Below are positions 55,964-64,000 of a stretch of 64,000 nt of DNA, one piece after another. This DNA comes from Bartonella vinsonii subsp. vinsonii (lineage in GTDB: Bacteria > Pseudomonadota > Alphaproteobacteria > Rhizobiales > Rhizobiaceae). A program made the translations under genes and the position numbers. Within the stretch, counting starts at the first letter, position 1. Each line of letters opens with the position of its first letter. The notes below the pieces were generated by a model that was given only the letters and a program-made list of their open reading frames with translations, did not search any database and was not told the origin of the DNA. The DNA lies in assembly GCF_902825235.1 (NCBI RefSeq), contig NZ_CADEAJ010000001.1, positions 313,096 to 377,095 on the forward strand. The letters run 5' to 3'.

Positions 55964-56445
55964 ACTCTTTTTGTCCTTTCCCTTTTTTTAGTGCAGCAAT
56001 TGTTTTTATGTGGTTGACCTTAAACGGTTTTAGTTTAGATCAATTGCTTTTAGGGATTATAATTGCTTTGTTTAGTGGTTGGGTGATGCAGTTTCTTGAG
56101 CTGGAAAAAATCACTCTTAAAAATTGGCGTGCAATTTTTCGTTTGATTTTTCGCGTGTTTATCGATTCTATCATGTCAAATATTTCAGTAGCTTTCTTTG
56201 TTTTTACAAAAAGGCTTCAAAAACAACAATCTGGTTTTATCGTGGTACCTCTTTTTCTTGAGAGTTATACTGCTTTGGCAGTTTTAGCGTGCATCCTTGC
56301 AATAACTCCAGGAACCGTTTGGATTGCCTATAATAGAAAAAATGGTGAACTATTGCTTCATGTCTTAAATTTTAAGAATGGATATGATTACCAGCGATTT
56401 ATCAAACAACGATATGAACAATTACTTTTGGAGATTTTTTCATGA
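55960..56445 (+). CDS. mrpE: Antiporter subunit E (MrpE/PhaE)
   Basis: A 161-aa accessory membrane subunit. Two N-terminal spans are followed by a basic segment and TALAVLACILAITPGTVWIA (about residues 103-122), the diagnostic MrpE motif. It sits between mrpD and mrpF, overlapping both by four bases. E subunits affect assembly and activity of the complex but have no complex I counterpart. Confidence 0.92.
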   Translation: MNSFCPFPFFSAAIVFMWLTLNGFSLDQLLLGIIIALFSGWVMQFLELEKITLKNWRAIFRLIFRVFIDSIMSNISVAFFVFTKRLQKQQSGFIVVPLFLESYTALAVLACILAITPGTVWIAYNRKNGELLLHVLNFKNGYDYQRFIKQRYEQLLLEIFS

Positions 56446-56723
56446 GTATGGTTATTCTTTATTGGGGGCTTTTCATCTCACAGTTTTTTTTAAGTTTAGC
56501 GATGCTTCTCGCATTGTTTCGGCTGATTTATGGACCGCGGGCGCAGGATCGTATTGTTGGTTTAGATGCTCTTTATATAAATACTATCCTTTTATTTCTT
56601 ACATTCGATATCCGTTCAGGAACAACCATTTATTTTGTAGCAGCTCTTATTCTTGGGCTTTTAGGCCCTGTATCGAGTGTTGCTTTGGCAAAATTTCTTA
56701 TGCGCGGGGAGATTATTGAATGA
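56442..56723 (+). CDS. mrpF: Antiporter subunit F (MrpF/PhaF)
   Basis: A 93-aa protein with three hydrophobic spans. RLIYGPRAQDRIVGLDAL (about residues 27-44) is the conserved F-subunit loop. Overlaps mrpE and mrpG by four bases each. Confidence 0.92.
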   Translation: MSMVILYWGLFISQFFLSLAMLLALFRLIYGPRAQDRIVGLDALYINTILLFLTFDIRSGTTIYFVAALILGLLGPVSSVALAKFLMRGEIIE

Positions 56724-57106
56724 AAGACGATGTATCGCTTGTGGTTGCTATTATTGTTACAGTTTTTTTAATATTAGGGTCTGGTCTCACATTGATTGGA
56801 GCAGTAGGGTTGGTGCGTTTTTCCAATTTTTATGAGCGTTTGCATATGCCTTCATTGAGTACAAGTTGGGGCGCAGGGAGTATTCTCATTTCTTCATTTC
56901 TTTATTCAATATTTGTAGACCAGCATTTTGTTTTTCATGAATTCTTGCTAGTGATCTTTTTGTTTGTAACGACACCAGTATCCTCTATGTTGCTGTCACA
57001 GGCCGCAGCTTATCGAAATTATTCAGAAAATAAATTAAAAAAGCCGCTGGCTCTTTTATCGCATCAGACGGACGAAAAATTATCCGCAACAGAAGAAACA
57101 TCATAA
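56720..57106 (+). CDS. mrpG: Antiporter subunit G (MrpG/PhaG)
   Basis: A 128-aa protein with three hydrophobic spans and a polar C-terminal tail of about 30 residues. GLTLIGAVGLVRFSNFYERLHMPS (first part about residue 22) is diagnostic. Last gene of the six-gene overlapping antiporter operon; it is convergent with the MliC-like genes, with a 40-base gap. Confidence 0.92.
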   Translation: MKDDVSLVVAIIVTVFLILGSGLTLIGAVGLVRFSNFYERLHMPSLSTSWGAGSILISSFLYSIFVDQHFVFHEFLLVIFLFVTTPVSSMLLSQAAAYRNYSENKLKKPLALLSHQTDEKLSATEETS

Positions 57107-57146
57107 GATTAAGAGCCAGCATGGTTTTGAGTGTATAAGAAGTTTT

Positions 57147-57539
57147 TTATTTTGTATCTTTTTCTTCTACACAGCGGAAGGGCTTTCCCTCTTCTGAATC
57201 ATTAATGAGGTCATACAATAAGGCTTCGTTTTGTTTTGTCCACCAAATATATTCACCTCCCGCATATTTTGCGCCCGAAGCAGCAATGACATTGGCCGCG
57301 ATAATACGCTTTTTATTCCATTTGAGATCAACTAAAGCAATATCATCGGTATCATAGTAGGTTGCTTCAACGCGCTCTTTTTTTGTTCCAATATTGCATT
57401 GGTAGGTAACAGATTCTATTGTTGGTTCTGGAGTGTCTGGTACCTCAATGACTAAAGAGCCAGCAAAAGCACTCATTGCGCTAAACAGTGAGAAAATTAA
57501 AGTGGATACAAACTGTAAATTAAAAAAAGTTTTTTTCAT
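57147..57539 (-). CDS. MliC-like secreted protein, copy 1 (putative lysozyme inhibitor)
   Basis: A 130-aa exported protein. Residues 1-26 form a signal peptide ending in SAFAG. The mature part begins with SLVIEVPDTPEPTIESVTY and then fits the MliC domain: YQCNIGTKKERVEATYYD, AASGAKYAGGEYIWWTKQNE and a second Cys (FRCVEE) for the usual disulfide. MliC proteins inhibit C-type lysozyme in the periplasm or on the surface. No lipobox is present, so it should be soluble. It is a tandem paralogue of the next gene upstream, 17 bases away. Confidence 0.72.
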   Translation of the reverse strand: MKKTFFNLQFVSTLIFSLFSAMSAFAGSLVIEVPDTPEPTIESVTYQCNIGTKKERVEATYYDTDDIALVDLKWNKKRIIAANVIAASGAKYAGGEYIWWTKQNEALLYDLINDSEEGKPFRCVEEKDTK

Positions 57540-57556
57540 AATGTTTACCTGATTAT

Positions 57557-57952
57557 TTAGAATAATAATGTTGTTTCATCTTTGCAGCGGATGAGTTTTT
57601 TTCCTTCTGGATCACGAATACGATCATGAAGTGTGACTTCGTTGTTGTTTTCCCACCAAATGTACCCTTCTCCTTCATATTTTTTTCCTATGTTGGCGAT
57701 TACATTTGCAGCAATGACACGATCACCTTTCCACTTGAAATCAAGCAACGAAATATTGTCAGCATTGAGATAGACTGCTTCAACCCGTTCTTTACTTGTT
57801 CCAGCATCACATCGATAGGCAATCGTTTGTGTTTTGGGTTCTGGAGTGTCTGGTACTTCAATGATGAAAGAGCCAGCGAAGGCATTCATTGAGCTGAAAG
57901 GTGATAGAATCAAAGTGGCAAAAAATCCCCAAATTCGTAAAGTTTTTTTCAT
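57557..57952 (-). CDS. MliC-like secreted protein, copy 2 (putative lysozyme inhibitor)
   Basis: Paralogue of copy 1, 131 aa from ATG 57952; the longer frame begins inside the tRNA-Arg gene and is rejected. The signal peptide ends near NAFAG. FIIEVPDTPEP, YRCDAGTSKERVEAVYL and KYEGEGYIWWENNNE align with copy 1 almost without gaps. Both cysteines are kept (YRC and IRC). First of the two-gene unit. Inhibition of host lysozyme is inferred from the family and untested. Confidence 0.72.
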   Translation of the reverse strand: MKKTLRIWGFFATLILSPFSSMNAFAGSFIIEVPDTPEPKTQTIAYRCDAGTSKERVEAVYLNADNISLLDFKWKGDRVIAANVIANIGKKYEGEGYIWWENNNEVTLHDRIRDPEGKKLIRCKDETTLLF

Positions 57953-57996
57953 AATGCTTCCCTGTGTTATGCAGAAGAATGATTTGACTGATATAA

Positions 57997-58301
57997 TGGT
58001 GTCTACGGCAGGATTCGAACCTGCGGCCCCAGGATTCATACCACTTCGATTTTCACCGCCAGCTTTACAAGGCTGTTTGTGGTCTGGACTGTCTCTTCAC
58101 CTTGAAGCTTGTGCTCTTTAGGTGCTGCCCGTTCAGTCTCTACACCTTCCTTTCTTTTTAAAAAAAGGCTTGGCTCGGGATTGGCATATAGTCTCCTATG
58201 AAGCTTTCCCCGAATTTGAGCAGATCCACTTTAAGGATTTCTCCTTAAGGCGCCCAATTTCTTTAGGAATCCTGTGCTCTATCCTCCTGAGCTACGCAGA
58301 C
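57997..58301 (-). tRNA. tRNA-Arg(CCU) split by a group I intron
   Basis: Exon 1 is 58301-58265 (37 nt) and exon 2 is 58036-57997 (40 nt, CCA encoded). Joined, they give acceptor GTCTGCG/CGTAGAC (one G-T pair), D stem GCTC/GAGC, anticodon stem CAGGA/TCCTG with loop TTCCTAA, and T arm GCAGG-TTCGAAT-CCTGC. The anticodon is CCT, reading AGG. The intron sits right after anticodon base 36. The same tRNA in Agrobacterium tumefaciens is known to have a group I intron. Confidence 0.92.
58037..58264 (-). other. Group I intron (IC3-like), 228 nt, no ORF
   Basis: It follows a U (anticodon position 36) and ends in G, as group I introns do. The anticodon CCU can pair with an internal guide GGG 10 bases into the intron (U-G at the splice site). 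P2 is a perfect 7-bp stem with GAAA loop (58231-58248). Core segments are recognisable: Q-like AATCCCGAGCCAAGCC (58167-58182), R-like AGAGACTGAACGGGCAGC (about 58124-58141) and S-like AAGAGACAGTCC (58086-58097). No homing endonuclease is encoded. Confidence 0.88.
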
Positions 58302-58362
58302 ATCATCATACTTTATTTCTTTAATAGAAGTATAAAAACGAATCAATTATATTCAATATGAA

Positions 58363-59493
58363 TTAACGAATTTCTGCTATTTTTTGTTCTAGAAAGGTCA
58401 AAACTGTCTCCGGAGGGACATTTTTTGCAATAAATGATTGCCCAATTCCGCGTGTTAGGATGAAGGTCAGGCTATTTTGCGAAACTTTTTTGTCTTGAGC
58501 AATGAAGGTGAGCAGTGTTTTAGCATCTGGGAGTTTCCCTGGAATATCTTTTAATTGTGTAGGCAGTCCCATGGCTTTGAGGTGTGTTTCAACACGTTGT
58601 GTGATTGTGGGGTCTGTTAAATTGAGTTGAGCAGAAAATTGATGGGCTAAAACCATCCCAATTGCTACGCCTTCACCGTGGATGAGGCGGCTTGAGTCAT
58701 AGGCTGTTGCTGTTTCAAGCATGTGTCCAAAGGTGTGGCCAAGGTTTAAGAGTGCACGTTCTCCTCTTTCATATTCATCACGTGCAACAATGTCAGCTTT
58801 AAATTGGCATGAGCGGACAATCGCTTCTATTCGTATGGGGCCATTGGAAAAAACTTCTTGCCCATTTTTTTCAAGCCACTCAAAGAAATCAGGTTGGTTA
58901 ATAAGGCCATATTTAACCATTTCAGCGTAGCCAGCGCGAAATTCGCGCAAGGGTAATGTATCAAGAACAGATGTGTCGGCAATAACGCATTGGGGTTGAT
59001 AAAAAGCACCAATGAGATTTTTACCATATTGGCTATTGATGCCTGTTTTTCCACCAACAGAGGAGTCAATTTGTGCAAGAAGCGTTGTAGGCATTTGAAT
59101 GAAATTCATACCGCGGCGTATCATACTTGCGGCGAATCCTCCTAAGTCTCCAATGACACCACCACCAAAAGCAATAACGCAATCACCTCTTTCTAGACGT
59201 GCAGCAAGAATTTTATCGATGACAGTTTGCAGAGTTGAAAATGATTTTGATTGCTCTCCTGCTTCTACGACGATTGGAACAAAATGGATTTCACTTTTTG
59301 TTAATTCTTCCTGCAATTTAGCCAAATGGAGATGTGCAACATTTTTATCTGTAATAACAGCTAAACGCGTTTGAAAACCTTTTTGGTTAAGAGAACGCTT
59401 TATGTGTGAAGCAGCTTGTGCAATCAGATCTGGGCCGATGATGATATCGTAACAGTGCTTATCCAATTTAATGGTGACGGTCTTGGCTTGCAT
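58363..59493 (-). CDS. aroB: 3-dehydroquinate synthase
   Basis: Second step of the shikimate pathway, cyclising DAHP. I start at ATG 59493 (376 aa); the longer frame to 59553 has no family resemblance. [15 protein letters not shown] (NAD-binding), [13 protein letters not shown] (about residue 150) and the metal-binding HTFGHMLE and HGEGVAIGM are present. It overlaps the 3' end of aroK by 26 bases, the usual aroK-aroB order. Confidence 0.95.
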   Translation of the reverse strand: MQAKTVTIKLDKHCYDIIIGPDLIAQAASHIKRSLNQKGFQTRLAVITDKNVAHLHLAKLQEELTKSEIHFVPIVVEAGEQSKSFSTLQTVIDKILAARLERGDCVIAFGGGVIGDLGGFAASMIRRGMNFIQMPTTLLAQIDSSVGGKTGINSQYGKNLIGAFYQPQCVIADTSVLDTLPLREFRAGYAEMVKYGLINQPDFFEWLEKNGQEVFSNGPIRIEAIVRSCQFKADIVARDEYERGERALLNLGHTFGHMLETATAYDSSRLIHGEGVAIGMVLAHQFSAQLNLTDPTITQRVETHLKAMGLPTQLKDIPGKLPDAKTLLTFIAQDKKVSQNSLTFILTRGIGQSFIAKNVPPETVLTFLEQKIAEIR

Positions 59494-60100
59494 TCTTGTT
59501 ATTCCTATCGTTGAGTTCTGTGTACAAGTAGTGCTGTACGGACCGTATAACATTTTGTGCTACAGTATGACGGCTTTCTTTATGACTGTTAATTGTTAAA
59601 TTTGCTTTTGCATAGATTGGATTGCGTTGTTCCATGAGTTTTTGCATGGTTTCTTTAGGGTTTGCTGTTTGAAGGAGTGGTCGCGTTGGACGCCGTAAAA
59701 CACGTTTCATGAGGATATCAAGATCCACTTTGAGCCATATGGATACACCATTTTGATGAATGGCTCTGCGAATATTTTCGTTCATATAGGCACCACCGCC
59801 TGTTGCTAAAACAAGAGGACTTTTTTTCATGATGTTGAGAATAACGCGTTGTTCAAGAGCGCGGAATTCTGCTTCACCATAAATTTTAAAAAGTTCTGTG
59901 ATTGTCATTTGTGCTGCTTTTTCAATCTCTTGGTCGGAATCATAAAATGGCAAGTGAAGCATAGTGGCTATGCGGTGTCCGATTACAGATTTTCCTGCAC
60001 CCATAAGACCTACAAGGACAAGGGCTCGTTTATCAAGAGTTGATAAAAGTTGTTTCTTTATTTGTGCTATCGAAGGCTGCTTAGATTGATGATTTTTCAT
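59468..60100 (-). CDS. aroK: Shikimate kinase
   Basis: Phosphorylates shikimate at the 3-OH. I start at ATG 60100 (210 aa), which gives [10 protein letters not shown] before the core; a longer frame to 60169 adds 23 unlikely residues. Walker [16 protein letters not shown] (about residues 31-45), shikimate-binding YDSDQEIEK and ATGGGAYM, and the lid Arg in RRPTRPLL are intact. About 20 residues precede the core, as in other rhizobial AroK. Coupled to aroB. Confidence 0.94.
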   Translation of the reverse strand: MKNHQSKQPSIAQIKKQLLSTLDKRALVLVGLMGAGKSVIGHRIATMLHLPFYDSDQEIEKAAQMTITELFKIYGEAEFRALEQRVILNIMKKSPLVLATGGGAYMNENIRRAIHQNGVSIWLKVDLDILMKRVLRRPTRPLLQTANPKETMQKLMEQRNPIYAKANLTINSHKESRHTVAQNVIRSVQHYLYTELNDRNNKNASQDRHH

Positions 60101-60197
60101 AACTTTATTTCGGCATTTATCTGCCTTAAAGTCAATTCCTGTTAATCTTTGTAAGGCATGATAAGGCATAGAGTGTTTTTAGAGTGTTTATTGTTTT

Positions 60198-60359
60198 ATG
60201 CCAACATTGACCAGATTTTTGATGATTCTTTTCATTTCGCTTATTGTGCTTTTCAGTATAATGGCTGTTCTCGTGGTTTGGGTGGAACCGGTGACTGTGG
60301 ATATGTATATCGATGTTCCTTTAGATTCCTTGAATCTTTCTTCGAAAGCGAATCAATAA
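60198..60359 (+). CDS. Small single-span membrane protein, 53 aa, upstream of xerD
   Basis: A complete short frame: MPTLTRFLMILFISLIVLFS begins a hydrophobic helix (residues 5-28) followed by a 25-residue tail with VEPVTVDMYIDVPLD. The stop is one base before the xerD ATG, so the two are almost certainly co-translated. Small one-span proteins at this position are common in Rhizobiales from memory. Function unknown. It diverges from aroK. Confidence 0.6.
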   Translation: MPTLTRFLMILFISLIVLFSIMAVLVVWVEPVTVDMYIDVPLDSLNLSSKANQ

Positions 60360-60360
60360 A

Positions 60361-61296
60361 ATGAAAAATGGTGCTATGGTAGATCATTTTCTTGAGATGA
60401 TGAGTGCTGAGCGAGGAGCTTCTCCACATACGCTTGCAGCTTATCAGCATGATTTACAATGGGCACAAGATAAACTGTCTTCGCATTCTGTTTCGCTTTT
60501 TTCAGCGCAAAAAGAAGATTTAATTGGTCTTTTGTCGCTTATGCACACTCTTGGCTTTACAGCAGCTTCGCAAGCGCGTCGTTTATCGACATTGCGTCAG
60601 TTTTATCAATTTCTTTATGCAGAGGGGGTGAGAGCAGATGATCCCTCTTATGATATTGATGCGCCTCGTCAGGGACGCCCTTTGCCTAAAATTGTTAGTG
60701 AGGATGCGGTGACAAAATTGCTTGATTTAGCACAGTTGGAAGTGGAACAAGCAGACTATGGGTCAAAGAATTATTTTCGCGCATTGCGTCTTCAGCTGTT
60801 GATGGAAATGCTTTATGCAACAGGGCTGCGTATTAGTGAATTGGTGAGTCTTCCGGTACAGGCTGTCCGAGGGGAGGGGTACAGTGTTTTAGTGCGTGGC
60901 AAGGGCAAAAAAGAACGAATGGTGCTTTTATCGAAAAAAGCATATCAAGTTCTTTCACAATGGTTAGATTTGCGTGATAAAGGAAAGGGTGCGGAAAGTC
61001 TTTATCTTTTTCCTGCACACTCACAGACAGGGTATATTGCTCGACAAGTTGTTGCACGCGAGTTGAAAGGTCTTGCAAGAAGAGCAGGAATAAGGAGTGG
61101 CTTTTCTCCACATGTGTTACGCCATGCTTTTGCTAGCCATCTTTTGCAAAATGGCGCTGATTTACGAGCTGTTCAGCATTTATTAGGCCATTCTGATATT
61201 GCTACCACTCAAATTTACACACATGTGTTGGAAGAAGGTCTTTATCGTTTGGTTAATGAGCATCATCCACTTGCAGATAAACAGAAGGCTGGGTAA
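60361..61296 (+). CDS. xerD: Site-specific tyrosine recombinase XerD
   Basis: With XerC it resolves chromosome dimers at dif. The 311-aa product has the N-terminal SAM-like DNA-binding domain (FLEMMSAERGASPHTLAAYQ, about residues 9-28) and all catalytic residues. These are Arg in ATGLRISELVSLP (about 160), Lys in RGKGKKER, His-x-x-Arg in HVLRHAFASHLLQNGADLR (about 257), His in LLGHSDIATTQIY, and the nucleophile Tyr in that last motif. It directly follows a 53-aa gene. Confidence 0.93.
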   Translation: MKNGAMVDHFLEMMSAERGASPHTLAAYQHDLQWAQDKLSSHSVSLFSAQKEDLIGLLSLMHTLGFTAASQARRLSTLRQFYQFLYAEGVRADDPSYDIDAPRQGRPLPKIVSEDAVTKLLDLAQLEVEQADYGSKNYFRALRLQLLMEMLYATGLRISELVSLPVQAVRGEGYSVLVRGKGKKERMVLLSKKAYQVLSQWLDLRDKGKGAESLYLFPAHSQTGYIARQVVARELKGLARRAGIRSGFSPHVLRHAFASHLLQNGADLRAVQHLLGHSDIATTQIYTHVLEEGLYRLVNEHHPLADKQKAG

Positions 61297-61373
61297 AGAA
61301 AAGGTGTTGTTTAAAAAAACACTTTATAAAGCGAATTATAAGTTTATAAGTCACATCAAATAAGTTGAGGACA

Positions 61374-62330
61374 ATGTATAATTATCTTGATTTTGAAAAA
61401 CCAGTTGCTGATCTTGATGGGAAAATTCTCGAATTAAAACAGATTGCTCAACAAGAGGGAAGCCTTGATATGAGCGATGAAATCGCGCGTCTTGAAGTGC
61501 GCTCCCAAACGGCATTGCGTGATATCTATAAAAAATTATCTCCGTGGCAAAAAACACAAGTGGCTCGCCATCCTGATCGTCCTCATTTTATGGATTACTC
61601 TGCACGTTTGCTTAGTGATGTGACCCCTTTGGCGGGAGACCGCAAATTTGCGGAAGATGAGGCTATTCAAGCGGGATTTGCACGCTTTAAAGGAGAAGCA
61701 ATTGCGTACATAGGTCAGGAGAAAGGTCATGATACGCAAACCCGTTTGCGCTATAATTTTGGTTCTGCACGACCAGAAGGATATCGTAAAGCCGTGCGTA
61801 TTATGGAAATGGCTGATCGGTTTGGTTTGCCCCTCCTCACTTTTATTGATACGGCTGGGGCTTATCCTGGTGTGAGCGCTGAAGAGCGGGGCCAAGCAGA
61901 AGCAATTGCCCAATCAACAGCGGCAACTTTGCGTTTAAAAGTTCCTGTTGTGTCCGTTGTTATTGGAGAAGGTGGTTCGGGAGGGGCGATAGCAATTGCT
62001 GCCGCCAACAAAGTTTATATGCTGGAACATGCAATTTATTCTGTTATTTCTCCAGAAGGGGCTGCTTCTATTTTATGGCGTGATCCAACCCGTGCAAAAG
62101 ATGCCGCAATGAATATGCGTATTACCGCACAAGATTTATACCGGTTAAAGATTATTGATGACATTATTCTGGAACCTCTAGGAGGTGCGCATCGAGATAA
62201 AGAAGCAGCAATTGATGAAGCGGGTAATGTGATTTCTTCTGCATTAGAGACTATGGTAGGCAAAGCTGGTGAAGTTCTTAAACGAGAGCGTTGGGAGAAA
62301 TATCTTCAAATTGGTAGATCTCTAGCATAA
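61374..62330 (+). CDS. accA: Acetyl-CoA carboxylase carboxyltransferase subunit alpha
   Basis: With AccD, transfers carboxyl from biotin to acetyl-CoA in fatty-acid synthesis. I use ATG 61374 (318 aa: MYNYLDFEKPVADLDGK), which matches the family N terminus; a TTG start at 61365 would add three residues. FIDTAGAYPGVSAEERGQAEAIA (first part about residue 156) and GEGGSGGAIAIAAAN form the crotonase-like CoA and biotin site. Single gene. accA follows xerD in other Rhizobiales. Confidence 0.95.
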   Translation: MYNYLDFEKPVADLDGKILELKQIAQQEGSLDMSDEIARLEVRSQTALRDIYKKLSPWQKTQVARHPDRPHFMDYSARLLSDVTPLAGDRKFAEDEAIQAGFARFKGEAIAYIGQEKGHDTQTRLRYNFGSARPEGYRKAVRIMEMADRFGLPLLTFIDTAGAYPGVSAEERGQAEAIAQSTAATLRLKVPVVSVVIGEGGSGGAIAIAAANKVYMLEHAIYSVISPEGAASILWRDPTRAKDAAMNMRITAQDLYRLKIIDDIILEPLGGAHRDKEAAIDEAGNVISSALETMVGKAGEVLKRERWEKYLQIGRSLA

Positions 62331-62368
62331 GTTATTTTTTGTGAGGGGATAGATTGGAGTTTTATTCG

Positions 62369-63118
62369 ATGACATTCAACAGGTTCCTCACTGTATGTGT
62401 TGTGTTTGCAATGGGAATATTAACGGCATGCGGGGTAAGATTGCCGGCATCTATTCGGGCTAAAGTTGAGCAACCACTTCCACAAGAAATCTACAATAGA
62501 ATGGCTCTCTATAATATCGATCCCTATGCACCAATTATGATGCGTTTTTTTAAGGAGGAAAATGTTGCCGAAATTTGGAAGCAATCTCGTTCGGGGCCTT
62601 TTATGCTGGTAGCCCGCTATGGTATTTGCAAATGGTCAGGACAGCTTGGGCCCAAATATAAAGAGGGGGATTTACAGACGCCTGAAGGTTTTTATACCAT
62701 TACTGCAAATCAAATGAATCCTTACTCAAAATATTATCTTTCCTTTAATATAGGTTTTCCAAACCTTTATGATCAGGCAAATGGTCGCACAGGAAAACAT
62801 CTTATGGTGCATGGTTCTTGTTTTTCCGCGGGATGTTATTCCATGAGTGATAAAAATATGGCACAAATTTATGCTTTTGCACGAGATGCTTTTAGAGGAG
62901 GACAGAGAGAATTTCAGTTGCAAGCTTTTCCTTTTCGTATGACTGATGCTAATATGGAACGCTATCGTACCGATCCACATTATCAATTTTGGGTAATGTT
63001 GAAAGAAGGCTATGATTTCTTTGAGGAGCATCGTAAGCCTCCAATCGTTCAAGTTTATGCAAAACGTTATGTTTTTAATCGTGACACTGATAAAATTTCT
63101 GCTTCTTTAATGCAGTGA
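62369..63118 (+). CDS. L,D-transpeptidase-like (YkuD/YafK) lipoprotein
   Basis: A 249-aa protein (ATG 62369, with GGAG upstream). The N-terminal signal has a lipobox-like LTAC (about residues 18-21), suggesting a membrane lipoprotein. The catalytic motif of the YkuD fold appears as HGSCFSAGCYSM (about residues 148-159; family HxxxxxxxGCxxM), with upstream GDLQTPEGFYTI. This matches the YafK-like subgroup, which cross-links or trims peptidoglycan or cleaves lipoprotein anchors. The exact reaction is not determinable. Confidence 0.82.
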   Translation: MTFNRFLTVCVVFAMGILTACGVRLPASIRAKVEQPLPQEIYNRMALYNIDPYAPIMMRFFKEENVAEIWKQSRSGPFMLVARYGICKWSGQLGPKYKEGDLQTPEGFYTITANQMNPYSKYYLSFNIGFPNLYDQANGRTGKHLMVHGSCFSAGCYSMSDKNMAQIYAFARDAFRGGQREFQLQAFPFRMTDANMERYRTDPHYQFWVMLKEGYDFFEEHRKPPIVQVYAKRYVFNRDTDKISASLMQ

Positions 63119-63277
63119 AGGTATTCTTATATAAACGTAGATCTCTCTGCTTGTTTGAGAATGCTTTGTTATTGACTCGTAGTGTGTGAGTACTTGTGGT
63201 GAGATGTGGTGGAGTGTGTTTGAAAACCTGTTTTCTCTGTCTATTAAGAATTTTCTTATTGAAGATTAAAGAAGAAA

Positions 63278-64000
63278 TTAAAATTTCATTCCTGGAATGA
63301 CTAGGGGATTGTCTAATATGGCAGTTTTGTCTGCAGTATCTATTGCTGGTTTGTTTAAAAATGCATCGAAGAGTTTTTGTATTGCTTCTTTTTCAATTCC
63401 ATCTGCAATGATAACAAAACGCGTTTGTATGATTCCTTGTGGCCAAGCTGAAAGTCTTATAGGTGGATGAAAAAATGTCTGTACACCGTGCAACACAAGT
63501 GGGTGGTGTGGATCATCACGCAAGGCAACAATTGCTTTAAGACGTAATAATTTTGCACCATAAAGGTCTCTTAGGAGATCTAAAAAAGCTTCAATAGTAG
63601 TGTAATCAAGAAGTTCTTCACAGTCTAATAAAAAGCTGCGAATGGTCCAAGGGTGCGTATGATCATATGGAGTACTGGTGAGGCATTGTTTAAAGTATCC
63701 ATTTTCTTCTTTTTCATCCCATAATGTTTCACTCATTAAGGCACTTGAACAACAATGGTCAGAATGGACATCAATGATTTGTGCTGTAGGATTTATCGTT
63801 TTGAGTGTGTTGATAAGTGTATTTGAAAGCGTTTTTTCGTCAATAAGATCCGTTTTTGTAAGAATAATTTTATCAGCAAATGCTAATTGTTTTTGTATTT
63901 CAGGGTAACGTTTGAGTATGGAAGGTGTGTTTAATATATCAAATGTTGCAAGAACAGCGTCGATAGAAAATGCTTGTGTTAAAAGGGGATGGCTTAGAAG
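63278..64000 (-). CDS. CobW/COG0523-family GTPase, C-terminal part (cut by window edge)
   Basis: The open frame runs to base 64000 without a stop, 240 residues in view. It shows the G4-type motif ADKIILTKTDLID, then the C-terminal CobW domain with HTHPWTIRSF, LRLKAIVAL and RLSAWPQGIIQTRFVIIADG (about 140 residues). COG0523 proteins are metal-handling GTPases (zinc, cobalt or nitrile hydratase metallochaperones). The P-loop and CxCC metal site lie outside the window. An internal Met at 63736 is not the true start, because the frame continues upstream with family-like sequence. Confidence 0.82.
   Translation of the reverse strand, partial: LLSHPLLTQAFSIDAVLATFDILNTPSILKRYPEIQKQLAFADKIILTKTDLIDEKTLSNTLINTLKTINPTAQIIDVHSDHCCSSALMSETLWDEKEENGYFKQCLTSTPYDHTHPWTIRSFLLDCEELLDYTTIEAFLDLLRDLYGAKLLRLKAIVALRDDPHHPLVLHGVQTFFHPPIRLSAWPQGIIQTRFVIIADGIEKEAIQKLFDAFLNKPAIDTADKTAILDNPLVIPGMKF

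Noticed and set aside
57834..58121. 95-codon + strand frame across the tRNA-Arg region
   Set aside because: It runs antisense to the second MliC-like gene and into the tRNA exon and group I intron, so it is not coding.

Overview
The window is a piece of an AT-rich Rhizobiales chromosome, almost certainly a Bartonella. The basis is protein content and gene order: class I lysyl-tRNA synthetase, IalB-family and Omp19-like proteins, the rho-mnmE-mnmG-rsmG-parA-parB cluster, mdh-sucCDAB-lpd, a Mrp/Pha antiporter with fused A/B subunit, and signs of genome reduction. No phage, transposon, IS or CRISPR array was seen. Nearly everything is core genome; the interest lies in non-coding and decaying DNA between the genes.

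Layout. 1-6.4 kb: prfC (cut by the window edge), lysK, a 49-aa membrane protein, argG, a LysE-type exporter, rlmN and an IalB-family secreted protein. 6.4-10.9 kb: ptsN, then a decayed hpf gene, then lptB-lptA-lptC. 11-16.4 kb, mostly + strand: ihfB, lapA-like, two RNA methyltransferases, lspA, a ybhL-type leader RNA with its Bax inhibitor-1 gene, and an EEP-family nuclease. 16.4-23.3 kb, all - strand: polA, dnaQ, coaE, aroE, maf and the PEP synthase/PPDK regulator. A probable small RNA with anti-Shine-Dalgarno loops lies between polA and dnaQ.

23.28-23.93 kb is a gene-free, extremely AT-rich stretch with DnaA boxes and a CtrA-type site. Genes diverge from it, and G/C skew in sampled stretches changes sign across it. 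It is the probable chromosomal origin. To its right come rho, mnmE, mnmG, rsmG, parA and parB with three parS sites; a fourth parS-like site is in dapF.

31-38.4 kb: a secreted protein of unknown function, gloB, yciB-ftsY-mtaB-dapF, an Omp19-like lipoprotein and zapE. 38.6-47.7 kb: mdh, sucC, sucD, sucA, sucB, lpd, which convert 2-oxoglutarate to succinate and malate to oxaloacetate. 47.8-50.2 kb: a two-gene carboxy(nor)spermidine polyamine route. 51-57.1 kb: the six-gene Mrp/Pha antiporter operon. 57.1-58.3 kb: two tandem MliC-like lysozyme-inhibitor genes and a tRNA-Arg(CCU) gene split by a 228-nt group I intron. 58.3-64 kb: aroB-aroK, a 53-aa membrane protein and xerD, accA, an L,D-transpeptidase-like lipoprotein, and a CobW-type GTPase running off the window.

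All assignments come from reading the sequence and translations by eye; no database search was run.
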